This document shows positions 1 to 8,826 of a DNA stretch of 64,000 nucleotides, piece after piece. This stretch comes from FEN-1139 sp964396375. GTDB lineage: Bacteria > Myxococcota_A > Polyangia > Polyangiales > Polyangiaceae. Location of the stretch: the NCBI GenBank assembly GCA_964396375.1, contig CAYNEY010000010.1, forward strand, positions 52,051 to 116,050, in the 5' to 3' direction. The first letter of the stretch is position 1, and every line of letters starts with the position of its first letter. A program made the translations under genes and the position numbers. A model generated the notes under the pieces. The model was not told the DNA's origin. It saw nothing but the letters and a program-made list of their open reading frames with translations, and made no database searches.

Positions 1-2
1 CC

Positions 3-167
3 TGCTCGGGTTCTATGCTCGGGGTCCTGTCGTTGATCGCAGACGGCCACGTCGAACTCCGAGTCTTTCGCCCACGACCCGAACCATCGAGCACCACCCC
101 GATCGCAGACACGCCGGGGTTCGGAGTCTTCTCATTCGACAAGCATCGCGATGGATGCGGCTTCTAG
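3..167 (+). CDS. C-terminal end of an upstream gene (partial, hypothetical)
   Basis: An open frame enters from the left edge in frame 3 and stops at a TAG at 165-167, about 14 bases before the first possible tsaD start. It encodes roughly 54 residues ending in FSFDKHRDGCGF. Most third codon positions are G or C, as in the real genes of this window, which is why I prefer it over the minus-strand frame covering the same bases. The fragment shows no recognisable domain. Its close spacing to tsaD would fit an operon. It is too short to name and could still be chance. Confidence 0.35.
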   Translation, partial: CSGSMLGVLSLIADGHVELRVFRPRPEPSSTTPIADTPGFGVFSFDKHRDGCGF

Positions 168-189
168 GGCAGGGAGAGGGATGCGCGGC

Positions 190-1263
190 ATGCTGGTGCT
201 GGGAATCGAGACCTCGTGTGATGAAACGGGAGCCGCTCTGGTCCACACCGATGGCCGGGTCCGTTCTGACGTGATCCACAGCCAGATCGCTGTGCATGCC
301 CGCTTCGGCGGAGTGGTGCCGGAGCTCGCATCCCGTGACCACATGACCAACCTGCCGCATGTGGTAAGAGACGCCCTTCTGACCGCGGGCCTTGGGCTCG
401 CGGACGTGGATGCGATCGCGGTCACCTGTCGTCCCGGACTCTCCGGGGCGCTCCTCGTGGGCACACAGTTCGCGCGAGGCCTCGCCTTCGCCCGGAGGCT
501 GCCCCTGCTCGGCGTCGATCATCTGGTTGGACACCTCCTTGCCTGTCACCTCCGCTTCGACGACACACCAGTCGTCTTGCCCCGCCTTCCCTATGTCGCG
601 CTTCTGGTCTCTGGAGGCCACACCGCCCTCTATCGGGTGGATGGTTCTTCCCTCTCAGATATGCGCGAACTCGGGGCAACCCGCGATGATGCTGCGGGCG
701 AGGCCTTCGACAAGGTGAGCAAGTTGCTCGGTCTCGGCTACCCGGGCGGGCCGGTCATCGATCGTCTCGCAGCTGAGGGGGACCCGACGAAAATCAAACT
801 CTGCCGCCCCATGCCGGCGCGCACCACCTTCGAATTCAGCTTCTCTGGGCTCAAAACCGACCTCGTGCGCTACGTGCGGGATTTCGGTCGACCGGGCAAC
901 GACCAGCGCCTCCGCGATCTGTGCGCAGCGTTCCAGTCTCGCGTGATCGAAGTTTTGGTCCGAAAGACCCTGGCTGCCGCGGAGCGGGAGCAGGTACGCA
1001 CCATCGTGGTCGGGGGTGGGGTAGCCGCGAACACAGGCCTCAGATCTGCCCTCGTCGCGGCGGTCCGAGACCGTGGCTACCAGCTGGTGTTACCGTCAAT
1101 CCGCGCTTGCACGGACAACGCCGCGATGATCGCCTACGCGGGCGCGGTACGCCTCCAGGCTGGTGAGCGCGACACGGACGTGACCATCCATCCTCACTCC
1201 GCGCTTCTTTCCGTAACGCGCAAGGGGCGAGGGCGTCGCTCCGCGAGAGTCGGTGCCGACTGA
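190..1263 (+). CDS. tsaD: tRNA N6-adenosine threonylcarbamoyltransferase TsaD
   Basis: TsaD transfers the threonylcarbamoyl group from threonylcarbamoyl-AMP to A37 of ANN-decoding tRNAs, working with TsaB and TsaE in the cytoplasm. The protein (about 357 residues, normal family length) opens with LGIETSCDETGAAL, the hallmark ASKHA nucleotide-binding start. It carries HSQIAVHARFGGVVPE with the metal-binding region, then SRDHM, LLVSGGHTALYRV, GEAFDKVSKLLGLGYPGGP and near the C-terminus VVGGGVAAN. The start at 190 aligns with known TsaD proteins; an ATG at 181 is also possible and a purine-rich AGGGAGAGGG lies at 171-180, serving either. The C-terminal tail is basic. TsaB and TsaE are not in the window. 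Confidence 0.96.
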   Translation: MLVLGIETSCDETGAALVHTDGRVRSDVIHSQIAVHARFGGVVPELASRDHMTNLPHVVRDALLTAGLGLADVDAIAVTCRPGLSGALLVGTQFARGLAFARRLPLLGVDHLVGHLLACHLRFDDTPVVLPRLPYVALLVSGGHTALYRVDGSSLSDMRELGATRDDAAGEAFDKVSKLLGLGYPGGPVIDRLAAEGDPTKIKLCRPMPARTTFEFSFSGLKTDLVRYVRDFGRPGNDQRLRDLCAAFQSRVIEVLVRKTLAAAEREQVRTIVVGGGVAANTGLRSALVAAVRDRGYQLVLPSIRACTDNAAMIAYAGAVRLQAGERDTDVTIHPHSALLSVTRKGRGRRSARVGAD

Positions 1264-1313
1264 CACCGGCGGCGGGTGGTACCGTTCTGATTGGAGCGTC
1301 CGCCTGCCCCGAA

Positions 1314-3077
1314 TCAGCGAGACTTCTTGGAGGGCGTCTCGGCGCTGATCAGAAACTCGATGGCATCCTTACGGAAGCGCACTCGGTATGGGGGCACCTC
1401 TCCGTTGAATTGCCATACAAATTTCGCCCCCTCACTCGCATTGTTGGCTGAAACTCGAGCGATCCGAGAGTCTCGCTTGGCGAAGCCGCGCGGTGACTCG
1501 AGGGATTTTCGGCCAGGCACGGTCACCGAGAATCCCCGCGCGGTGCTCTGACCGCGAATTGCCTCTCCGGGTGCGTCCAACTTGATGCGATACAGCGTCG
1601 GCTCTCGCACCTTGCCTTTGCCCCAAGGCGGGACATCCTCGGGCTTGACAGCGGGCGGCTCAGGCTCCTCGCTGGGCATGCGCGACGGTTCTTCGGAGAC
1701 GACCGCTTCGACTGGAAGCTGGGAGGTCATCTTGGCGAGGGCGAGTTCGCGCGCTGCGATCGGGTTGACCGAGGCGATGGTACTGGCAACCGAGGCGGCT
1801 GGGGCGGGCTCCATGGTGGTCATGGCGGTAGTCCCGAAGAGCGGGACGTGCGCAATCGGTCCCACGCCAGACTGAGAAGTCGCGGCAGCGCGGTCCACCA
1901 GGTTCGAAAGGGCCAAACTCGACCCCGCTGCTGCGTTAGACGCTGAAGGTGGCGATGTATTACCACCACCGAGCGCGACCCCCCCACCAACCACGATCGC
2001 GAGCACGCCAGCTGCGATCGCAGGACGAACCCAACGCCTGGTTCCCTGTGAATCAGCAGCCTTCGGTTGTTGCACCGCTTCGGACGGCGTGCGCCTGGCG
2101 CTGCTCCCCATGCGAGCACTGACCGCGGTCGCAGGCTTCGGGGGCGGGGAGGTCCGGCGGCGCACGGGTTCCTCGACGGTTCCGGACCGGAATCGAGACG
2201 AGATCTGGGCACCAAGTCCCCCGAGCAGCGCGGAGAGACCACCCATGGCACGGCTACCGGTGTCGGTGATGCCGCGGGTCACCGCCGAGAACAGTTGACT
2301 CTCTCGACCACGCATGGCCCGCACACTCTCGACGAACTCCGGATCCGCGTGTTCGTCAGATGGTGCCACCGGTGGACGCTCGGCTCGCGACTCCCCTCGG
2401 GCCGCGACTCGAGACACACGCGGCATCGCGCTCGGTGACACTTCCCTCTCGAGCCGGGTGTCAAGCACGACCAAGAGCCGCGGCACGCCGGTGCTTGGAT
2501 CGATAATCACGTCGATACCTTCGATACGAGCCTCACGCTTGGCGCCGTCCGCCAACGACTCCACCTCCAAGCGCCGACCGAGCCGGAGGAACTCGAGCGA
2601 GGAACCGACGCGCACCGTGTCATCCTCCCCACGATCCACTCTGGCCCGCATCGGGGCGCTCAAGCCGTCGATGTGCAGCATCACGCGGGTCCCTGGTTCA
2701 CCCAGACACGCCGGGTGACCACCAGGCGTGTGCTCGGTTTCGGTGACCTTCGTGTCCTCGCACAGGCGAGCCAACACTTGCGCGCTCTCAGCATCCAGCC
2801 CGGTGAAGCGGATCCCGAAGTCGCCGCCTTTGACCTGGGGCGTGACCCACGCCACCTCTCCCTCGACGATCACTTCCTCCCCGTCGATCTCGAAGCGAGA
2901 GACGACCTGGGCCCCCACTTCCGGGAGATAAGCGGTCGAGAGATGCATACCGGTGCGGCTGAGATCGCAGGACTCCGCCTCGAAAGCGCGCACCCCGTCC
3001 ATCCCGCAGACATCGACCAATGCCTGGACAGAGATCCTCTGCTGACCCAATGTCCTGCGTTCTTCCTGGACCGACAT
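1314..3077 (-). CDS. PilZ-domain membrane protein with periplasmic-type C-terminal domain
   Basis: About 587 residues. An N-terminal PilZ-like domain (roughly residues 5-110) contains RRTLGQQRISV, CDLSRTGMHLST and GDFGIRFTGLD; PilZ domains commonly bind cyclic di-GMP, and the D/N-x-S-x-x-G element is visible as DLSRTGM. A second PilZ-like or related beta-barrel segment follows (about 135-215). A low-complexity linker leads to one membrane helix (AIAAGVLAIVVGGGVALGGG, about residue 355), then a Pro/Glu-rich stretch and a C-terminal beta-rich region ending EFLISAETPSKKSR that resembles AMIN-type domains. Start chosen at the ATG at 3077 because GGAGG sits 5 bases upstream; a TTG four codons earlier overlaps that site. 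It is divergent from the double-FHA gene. A cytoplasmic cyclic-di-GMP input coupled to an envelope domain is inference. Confidence 0.8.
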   Translation of the reverse strand: MSVQEERRTLGQQRISVQALVDVCGMDGVRAFEAESCDLSRTGMHLSTAYLPEVGAQVVSRFEIDGEEVIVEGEVAWVTPQVKGGDFGIRFTGLDAESAQVLARLCEDTKVTETEHTPGGHPACLGEPGTRVMLHIDGLSAPMRARVDRGEDDTVRVGSSLEFLRLGRRLEVESLADGAKREARIEGIDVIIDPSTGVPRLLVVLDTRLEREVSPSAMPRVSRVAARGESRAERPPVAPSDEHADPEFVESVRAMRGRESQLFSAVTRGITDTGSRAMGGLSALLGGLGAQISSRFRSGTVEEPVRRRTSPPPKPATAVSARMGSSARRTPSEAVQQPKAADSQGTRRWVRPAIAAGVLAIVVGGGVALGGGNTSPPSASNAAAGSSLALSNLVDRAAATSQSGVGPIAHVPLFGTTAMTTMEPAPAASVASTIASVNPIAARELALAKMTSQLPVEAVVSEEPSRMPSEEPEPPAVKPEDVPPWGKGKVREPTLYRIKLDAPGEAIRGQSTARGFSVTVPGRKSLESPRGFAKRDSRIARVSANNASEGAKFVWQFNGEVPPYRVRFRKDAIEFLISAETPSKKSR

Positions 3078-3227
3078 CACGACCTCCAAAGACCCGACGA
3101 CTACTTCCTGGGTCCTTATGGTCCGGTTATGTCACCGGTCACCCCTGGGCCAACTTCCCGGGCGGGTTCGAGCAACTTGCGCCGCAAACTCGATTTTTCG
3201 GCGTGAGATCACCATCCTTCGGCGTCC

Positions 3228-4202
3228 ATGGCCCTCACCCTGGTGGTGCGCGGAGACAAGACCGAGCACAACCGCTCGATCTCGCTCGAATCGCCCCGAA
3301 TCGTCATCGGCCGGGCCGCGGACAGCGATCTCGTGCTGCCGGACCCTAGCGTTTCACTCCGACACGCAACCCTCCGGCAACGGGGCCAGGACTACATCGT
3401 CGTGGACGAGGGGAGCACGAACGGAACGTTCGTCGGACCAGTAAGGCTTGCTCCCTCCACATCGCGGCTCATCCGCTCTGGAGATTTGATCCGGGTTGGT
3501 CGGGTTTGGCTCGAGGTCCGAACCAGCGCAACTCCGGTGACCGACAACCCAATGCTGGCAACCCGTGAGCTCGCGCTCGGCATGGTCGAGGATGCCTTGA
3601 ACCGCGAAGGCGAGAGCCACTTCCCTAGAATCTGTGTCGAAGAGGGACCGGATCGGGGCCTTGTGCTCGAGTTGCTTCTGAACCATCGACCGTACGTGGT
3701 CGGGCGCTCGAAATCCGTCGAGCTTGCGCTGATCGAGCCAGACGCCTCACGCCGCCACCTGGAACTCTGTCGACGCGGGGCGGAAGTTGTGGTCCGCGAC
3801 CTCGGCTCGAAGAACGGCACCACCTTGGGAGACAAGCCGTTGCCACCGGACCGCGAGCACACTTGGTTGCCAGGCAGTCTGCTCTGCATCGGGCGTGATC
3901 GGCTCAGTCTGACGGATCCGGTTGCGGATGCCTTTCGCGAGGTGCTCGCGCAGGCTGATGAGCATCTCCCGCTTCATTCCGAGGTCCCGCTTCCTGGTCG
4001 CGACTCGCCAGGCCGATCAGGGGTGGAAGTCGTTGAAGTGGACGACATGCCGAATGACCGTTCCGCTCCCTTGAACAGGCGGTCCGGACCACGGAGCGGC
4101 ATCACGCTCGATCTCTTGGTGGCACTGCTCTCCATCGCAGTGCTCCTCATCAGCGCCGGCGCGCTTTGGTTCCTGTTCTCAGGAAATACTGTTGCCCCAT
4201 GA
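3228..4202 (+). CDS. Protein with two FHA domains and a C-terminal membrane anchor
   Basis: 324 residues. FHA domains bind phosphothreonine peptides. The first (about residues 1-100) shows IVIGRAADSDLVLPD, SVSLRHATLRQ and DEGSTNGTFV; the second (about 130-235) shows YVVGRSKSVELALIEPD, ASRRHLELCRR and DLGSKNGTTLGD. Both keep the Gly-Arg, Ser-x-x-His and Asn-Gly elements needed for binding, so both look functional. A single hydrophobic helix near residues 295-318 (LDLLVALLSIAVLLISAGAL) sits at the C-terminus, a tail-anchor arrangement with the FHA domains in the cytoplasm. No other catalytic domain is present. A likely role is scaffold or reader for Ser/Thr kinases such as those encoded nearby; the partner is not identifiable. 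Confidence 0.88.
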   Translation: MALTLVVRGDKTEHNRSISLESPRIVIGRAADSDLVLPDPSVSLRHATLRQRGQDYIVVDEGSTNGTFVGPVRLAPSTSRLIRSGDLIRVGRVWLEVRTSATPVTDNPMLATRELALGMVEDALNREGESHFPRICVEEGPDRGLVLELLLNHRPYVVGRSKSVELALIEPDASRRHLELCRRGAEVVVRDLGSKNGTTLGDKPLPPDREHTWLPGSLLCIGRDRLSLTDPVADAFREVLAQADEHLPLHSEVPLPGRDSPGRSGVEVVEVDDMPNDRSAPLNRRSGPRSGITLDLLVALLSIAVLLISAGALWFLFSGNTVAP

Positions 4203-4391
4203 ATCGAGCTACGCGGTGAGGTTGGGATCTCGCGCATCCGAGCCAGGTACTCCCCCAAGAAGTTCGTCCGAGGCAGGACAGGAATGCTAGGCTGAGGGTC
4301 CGATGACGAGTGTGTGGAGTCTCACATCCGAACACCAGCACCTTCGCGACCTAGAACGGACGTGGAGGTGGACTGTAAGGGAAGCTTGCGG

Positions 4392-5273
4392 ATGACGGCG
4401 CTAGTGCGCTTCTGGGGGACCCGCGGCTCGATCCCAACCCCCGGCGACAAGACCCGCCATTACGGGGGCAACACGTCGTGTGTCACGGTCGAGAAGGATG
4501 GCGTGCTCTTCGTGCTCGATGCGGGCACTGGACTCCGAGAACTCGGGCTCGAACTCGCAGAGCGTGACGAGCCGCTCGAGGCACACCTGCTCTTTTCGCA
4601 CACCCACTGGGATCACATCCAAGGCTTTCCGTTCTTCCAGCCCGCGTACAAGACCAACACTCGACTCAACGTCTATGAGATTGAGCGCGAGCATCCTCGG
4701 TTCACGCAATTGCTGCTCGGACAGATGCGCTCCGAGTACTTCCCCTTCGAGTTCTCCGCTCTCGGCAGCCAAATCGTGTCACGCAGCTTCATTCAGGACA
4801 TGACCACGGTAGATGGTGTTCGCCTGAGCGTCATGCGCCAGCACCATCCTGGTGGTAGTTTCGGGCACCGGCTGGAGTTCTCCGGAGAACGTGTGGTCTA
4901 CGCCACCGACAATGAGCTGGACTTGGCACTGCTCGCCCCGGATGAAGCAGTCGAACACCCTGAACGATTGCGCCGGTTACCCCAGAAGCTGCTCGAGTTC
5001 GCTGAAGGCGCGGCACTCCTGATCGCCGACGCTCAGTACTCGGATGAAGAATACGCAACGCACCGCGGTTGGGGGCATTCCCGAATCACCACCGCTGTCG
5101 ACTTCGCGATCGAGGCCAAGGTGCGACGGCTGGCCCTGTTTCACCACGATCCGTTGCACGGCGACCGGGAGATCGACCATCTGGTCGCCCTGGCCCGAGG
5201 ACGTGCAGCGTCTCTGGGAGGGCAGCTCGAGGTGTTTGCGGCACGCGAAGGTGCAAGCCTCTCTATCCCTTAG
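4392..5273 (+). CDS. Metallo-beta-lactamase-fold hydrolase
   Basis: About 293 residues from the ATG at 4392, chosen because the protein then begins MTALVRFWGTRGSIPTPG, the usual start of this family; an upstream in-frame ATG at 4314 would add an unrelated 26-residue tail. The zinc-binding signature SHTHWDHIQGFPFF is complete (HxHxDH), and further ligands are plausible at QHHPGGSFGHRLE, YATDNELD and the C-terminal LFHHDPLHGD. The overall pattern resembles the PhnP/RNase Z-like branch of small phosphodiesterases acting on nucleotides, including cyclic nucleotides. Substrate cannot be assigned. It is convergent with the membrane/TPR gene downstream, with only two bases between the stop codons. 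Confidence 0.85.
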   Translation: MTALVRFWGTRGSIPTPGDKTRHYGGNTSCVTVEKDGVLFVLDAGTGLRELGLELAERDEPLEAHLLFSHTHWDHIQGFPFFQPAYKTNTRLNVYEIEREHPRFTQLLLGQMRSEYFPFEFSALGSQIVSRSFIQDMTTVDGVRLSVMRQHHPGGSFGHRLEFSGERVVYATDNELDLALLAPDEAVEHPERLRRLPQKLLEFAEGAALLIADAQYSDEEYATHRGWGHSRITTAVDFAIEAKVRRLALFHHDPLHGDREIDHLVALARGRAASLGGQLEVFAAREGASLSIP

Positions 5274-5275
5274 CC

Positions 5276-7225
5276 TCAGGGGTGCTTCGGTCCTTCGTTG
5301 TAGCCTCGCGGCCGATACTGGGACTGCACTCCGGCGTGCTTGTCTCCGTTGTTCACCAGATCTTCGACCAGAAACGCTACCCAACTTCCCGGGTGCGCAT
5401 CAGCCAGGACGAGGAAGTGCTCAGCAAAAGGTCGGAAGCTCTTGGCGTCCCAAAGACACTGAAGCCCTAGCGCGATCAGGTTCGGCTCGTTCGGACCAAG
5501 GTCCATCCCCCGGAGATAGAAGGGGAGAGCCTCGGCATGACGGCCCATACGGCACAAGGTGTCACCCTGGTAGACATGGGCCATCGCCCAGTTCGGCGCC
5601 AATCGGATAGCAATCGCCCCCTCGATCAATCGCTCGTCCATCCGCTGGCGCGCCCCCAACATGACCGCATAGTTGAGGTGGGCCTTCGCGCTCTTCGGTA
5701 CAGCGCGCACTGTGGCCTGCCAGAAGGTGAGATCATCGGTGTAATCGAGGGCATGCCATCGTGCCTGGAAGCCCTGAAAGCCGAAGTAGACGACTGCCAG
5801 TCCGACCACCAGAGGCCGCGCGGCAGCAGAGCAGCTCCGCCACAATTCGGCCCAAAATACGCCAAGGCCAAGCGCGGCTCCCAAGGCGGGAATTGTCCAG
5901 AAACGTTCAGCACGAACCGTTGGAAGCACCACCGGCAGATTGGAATGAGGGAAATAGGCGATTGGTATCCACAGCAACCCAAGCCCCAAAAGCCCGAGGA
6001 CTGCGGCTCGCTCAGTGTACGCCGAGCTGACTTCACTCCGACGACCAACCCGAAACCTTTGCAGCAGAAGCCAGCCGAGCAGGCCACAGCCACCCAGAGT
6101 CTTCGCCGTGAAAAGCAGGGCTCCACCGGTGGTCCCTACCCCCCAGAGGGTCTTCGGGGCAAGCTCGGCCGGATACGAGTAATCGCCACTCAACGATGTG
6201 GGCCACAGCAGTTGGCCCAGCCCGCTCAGATAGACTCGGAACGCCCCCGCTGCTCGGTACGCGAAGTCAGCAGTAGCGAGTGGATTGTTCATCGGATCTA
6301 CCGGAAGCCGCGGCTGTTGGAACCACCGCAAGAAGAGCTTGAACCAGCGAACGATTGGCGGCAGATGCTCCGGAATTGGAGCGCTCAGCTCCTCGGGGAT
6401 CGGAAAGGGGAAGAGCCTGCGTCTGAGCTCGGTATAAACCACCAGGGCCGCTGAGGTTGCCAGGAACACGCCAAGCGCTCGCAGCAAACCCAGGCTGCGT
6501 AGACCAAACAGGCTAGGAGCGATCACGAAGGCAGCCAGCGGCAAGAGTGGGATCGCGACCAGCGCGCTCTCCTTCGAGAACAACCCGAGCAGCGTGGCCA
6601 CGAACACGGCTGGCAGCGAGAAGTGGGGACGGAGTCTGAGCGCGTGTAACCCGGTCACAACGAACAAGGCCCCGAGCACATCCGCAAGCCCGACCACCCC
6701 CGAGACTGCCTCGGTGAGCAGCGCGGTTGTGACGTATCCTAGCATCACCCACCAACCGAGTGCGACCCGACGACTGACCCGAAACGCGAATGAGCCAAGC
6801 AGTGCTGCAGTAAGCGCGTGCACGATGACGTTGACCCAATGCAACAACCACGGCGACTGTCCGAGAGACCACAAGGCACGCCAGACCAGATTGGGGAGCG
6901 GACGGTAGGAACCGATGCTCCGAGTCGGCGGAAGACCCCAGAAATCCCTCCGGAAAGCGTCGAGCCAGCCCAGGTTTTTGCCATTGACGAACGGATTCGC
7001 CAACAGTGCTTCCTGCTCGTCGAAGATGCAGTTACTGAGCGGGCTTCGCACGTACAAAACTGCGGCGATCAGGAGCGCCGGACCGAACGCGGCGGCCAGC
7101 GTCGGGGGGTTGGAGCGAAGGTAGCCGGCAAGATGCAGACCGAGTTCGACCAGCCCGTGCCAGCCGATCCGGAGCAGGGAGCGGGGCGTCCAGGGGCTCT
7201 CTCGCGTTGTGGCTTCTTCACCCAT
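5276..7225 (-). CDS. Multi-pass membrane protein with C-terminal TPRs, TMTC/PMT-like
   Basis: 649 residues. After a cytoplasmic N-terminus and a first helix (AAAFGPALLIAAVLY) there is a short extracytoplasmic loop containing FDEQEALLANPFVNG and GSYRPLPNLVWRAL, a pattern like the loop of TMTC-type O-mannosyltransferase relatives, in which the acidic residues of the first loop bind metal and lipid-linked sugar. About nine further helices follow. The last 150 residues form tetratricopeptide-like repeats (KAHLNYAVMLGARQ, AMAHVYQGDTLCRMGRHAEA). The GT-C fold plus TPR arrangement suggests glycosylation of envelope or secreted proteins from polyprenyl-phosphate sugars, but this is inference from layout. 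No Shine-Dalgarno sequence is visible before the ATG at 7225. The second GT-C-like gene at 8827-10263 may be related in function. Confidence 0.72.
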   Translation of the reverse strand: MGEEATTRESPWTPRSLLRIGWHGLVELGLHLAGYLRSNPPTLAAAFGPALLIAAVLYVRSPLSNCIFDEQEALLANPFVNGKNLGWLDAFRRDFWGLPPTRSIGSYRPLPNLVWRALWSLGQSPWLLHWVNVIVHALTAALLGSFAFRVSRRVALGWWVMLGYVTTALLTEAVSGVVGLADVLGALFVVTGLHALRLRPHFSLPAVFVATLLGLFSKESALVAIPLLPLAAFVIAPSLFGLRSLGLLRALGVFLATSAALVVYTELRRRLFPFPIPEELSAPIPEHLPPIVRWFKLFLRWFQQPRLPVDPMNNPLATADFAYRAAGAFRVYLSGLGQLLWPTSLSGDYSYPAELAPKTLWGVGTTGGALLFTAKTLGGCGLLGWLLLQRFRVGRRSEVSSAYTERAAVLGLLGLGLLWIPIAYFPHSNLPVVLPTVRAERFWTIPALGAALGLGVFWAELWRSCSAAARPLVVGLAVVYFGFQGFQARWHALDYTDDLTFWQATVRAVPKSAKAHLNYAVMLGARQRMDERLIEGAIAIRLAPNWAMAHVYQGDTLCRMGRHAEALPFYLRGMDLGPNEPNLIALGLQCLWDAKSFRPFAEHFLVLADAHPGSWVAFLVEDLVNNGDKHAGVQSQYRPRGYNEGPKHP

Positions 7226-7399
7226 CGGGGGGCAGGATGTTAGCCTCTTTGAGCTGTTCCCACCAATCTCCCGAGCGCTCGAGGCGTCTTTGGGTCGACC
7301 ACCGACACCGGTCTACCGAACCGAAAGCCAAAGCCCAACCCGAGCCAGCAGTCCTAGCAAGCTACGGGCAGCGACTCCCGGTGGTATGGTGGGCGCGCC

Positions 7400-8752
7400 G
7401 TGACGTTTCCCATCCTGGAAGGACTCAGACTAGCCGAGCTTGTCGCCACCGAGGGAGTGGTGTCAAGTTACCTTGGGGAACAGGTCGCGCTCGGCCGTCG
7501 CGTGCTCGTGAAGACCCTGAAGGCCAACGTGCTGCCTTCCTCCCCCTTCGCAGCTGCCCTCGAGCGAGAGGCGCGGCTGCTCAGCGAGATGTCCCATCCC
7601 GGTGTTCAGCAGTTGTTCGACTACCAGCGCAACGACTGCCAAATGTGGTTGGTCCTCGAGCATCACCGGGGACGCTCGCTCGCCGAGTGGCTAAAAGTTC
7701 GTCCCCGGCTTCTGCCACGTCAAGTCGCAGCCCTGCTGTGGTCGGTGTGCTCCGCGCTCGCCCACTGCCACGAACGAGGGATAGTGCACCGGGGTCTCAC
7801 GCCCGATCAACTCTGGATCACCCCCGAGGGCCGGGTCATCCTTCTGAATTTCGTGGGCGCAGTTCGGGAGCGACTGCCGACCGCGCCCGAGCTTCTGGAC
7901 GGCGTGCACCATGCGGTGGTTTCGCCATATTGCTCGCCCGAGCAGGTGCTCGGCGAGCCGATCGACGGACGGAGCGATCTCTTCTCCTTGGGCAGCATTC
8001 TGTATCAGACGTTGACCGGACGGCTTCCCTTCGACGCGGCTGACGAGCGCACCGTCTCCCAGCAGATCCGCCATAACGCAGTGCCCCCACCCTCTCGCTA
8101 CCTTCCCGATATCCCCAGTCGACTCGAACGTCTGATCCAACGCTGTCTGGAGAAGATGCCCGCCGATCGCTTCGCACACACGGCGGAACTCCTGGCAGCG
8201 GCCGAGCCTCTGCTGGCCGAACTCGAGATACGTGCCCCCGAACCCGAGCTCGCACTGTCGTCGACCGACCCTTCGAGTATGGGCTCGTCCCATCGAGCCA
8301 TGCCAGTCGCCCCCCCCACGCAAGCACGCGGCCGACTCGGATCCATTGGGCTCGGCATGACCGGACTGTTCGCCTCAACCCTTCTGATCATCCTCGGGGC
8401 GTCGCTCGGAGAGCAAGGTGCAACACTTGAGGGCAGCGCGCCGCGCCGTGCTCCGAGTCGCCTGGAGCTGCTCCCAGAACAGGCAGGAACCCTCCGGGTC
8501 GTGGCTGAACCCTGGGCCCGCGTCTCGATCGACGGACAACTGATCGGCACCACACCGATCGGGCGCCCCATCGCGCTCTCTCCCGGCACCCACTTCGTGC
8601 ATCTCGAACACCCTCGCGCTCCGATTGAGAAGCGAACCGTCCGGGTTGCCGCTGGGGCCACCATCTTGCTCGACGTGAAGATGAGCGTAGCGCCGGATCC
8701 GAGACCACAGGCGACCAACCGCGCGGCGGGCGACGCCGGTTGGTCCCCTTGA
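7400..8752 (+). CDS. Ser/Thr kinase-fold pseudokinase with membrane helix and PEGA domain
   Basis: 450 residues from a GTG start. Residues 10-270 have a protein-kinase fold: VLVKTLK matches the ATP-anchoring lysine strand, and YCSPEQ and GRSDLFSLGSILYQTL match subdomains VIII-IX. The catalytic elements are lost: the glycine-rich loop is absent (TEGVVSSYLGEQV), HRDxKxxN reads HRGLTPDQL, and DFG reads NFV. This is therefore very probably a catalytically dead pseudokinase. A membrane helix lies near residues 318-338, and a PEGA domain (about 365-435, VSIDGQLIGTTPIGRPIAL) sits on the far side, where PEGA domains usually act extracytoplasmically. A scaffold or sensor role is inference. A terminator-like hairpin follows directly. 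Confidence 0.88.
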   Translation: MTFPILEGLRLAELVATEGVVSSYLGEQVALGRRVLVKTLKANVLPSSPFAAALEREARLLSEMSHPGVQQLFDYQRNDCQMWLVLEHHRGRSLAEWLKVRPRLLPRQVAALLWSVCSALAHCHERGIVHRGLTPDQLWITPEGRVILLNFVGAVRERLPTAPELLDGVHHAVVSPYCSPEQVLGEPIDGRSDLFSLGSILYQTLTGRLPFDAADERTVSQQIRHNAVPPPSRYLPDIPSRLERLIQRCLEKMPADRFAHTAELLAAAEPLLAELEIRAPEPELALSSTDPSSMGSSHRAMPVAPPTQARGRLGSIGLGMTGLFASTLLIILGASLGEQGATLEGSAPRRAPSRLELLPEQAGTLRVVAEPWARVSIDGQLIGTTPIGRPIALSPGTHFVHLEHPRAPIEKRTVRVAAGATILLDVKMSVAPDPRPQATNRAAGDAGWSP

Positions 8753-8764
8753 GCACTTGGGTAC

Positions 8765-8790
8765 ACCGTTCACGACAACGTGGACGGTTT
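8765..8790 (+). terminator. Candidate intrinsic terminator after the pseudokinase gene
   Basis: ACCGTTCAC at 8765-8773 pairs with GTGGACGGT at 8780-8788 apart from one mismatch, around a six-base loop, and is followed by TTTCCTCT. It lies 12 bases past the stop codon in a convergent intergenic region, where a terminator is expected. The T tract is short, so strength is uncertain. Confidence 0.5.
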
Positions 8791-8826
8791 CCTCTCGGTC
8801 CTCAGCCGACTCGTTCGCGAGCCTCC

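Noticed and set aside
13..621. 202-residue minus-strand frame opposite tsaD
   Set aside because: Antisense to a certain gene and without domain; the short plus-strand frame ending at 167 has better codon composition.
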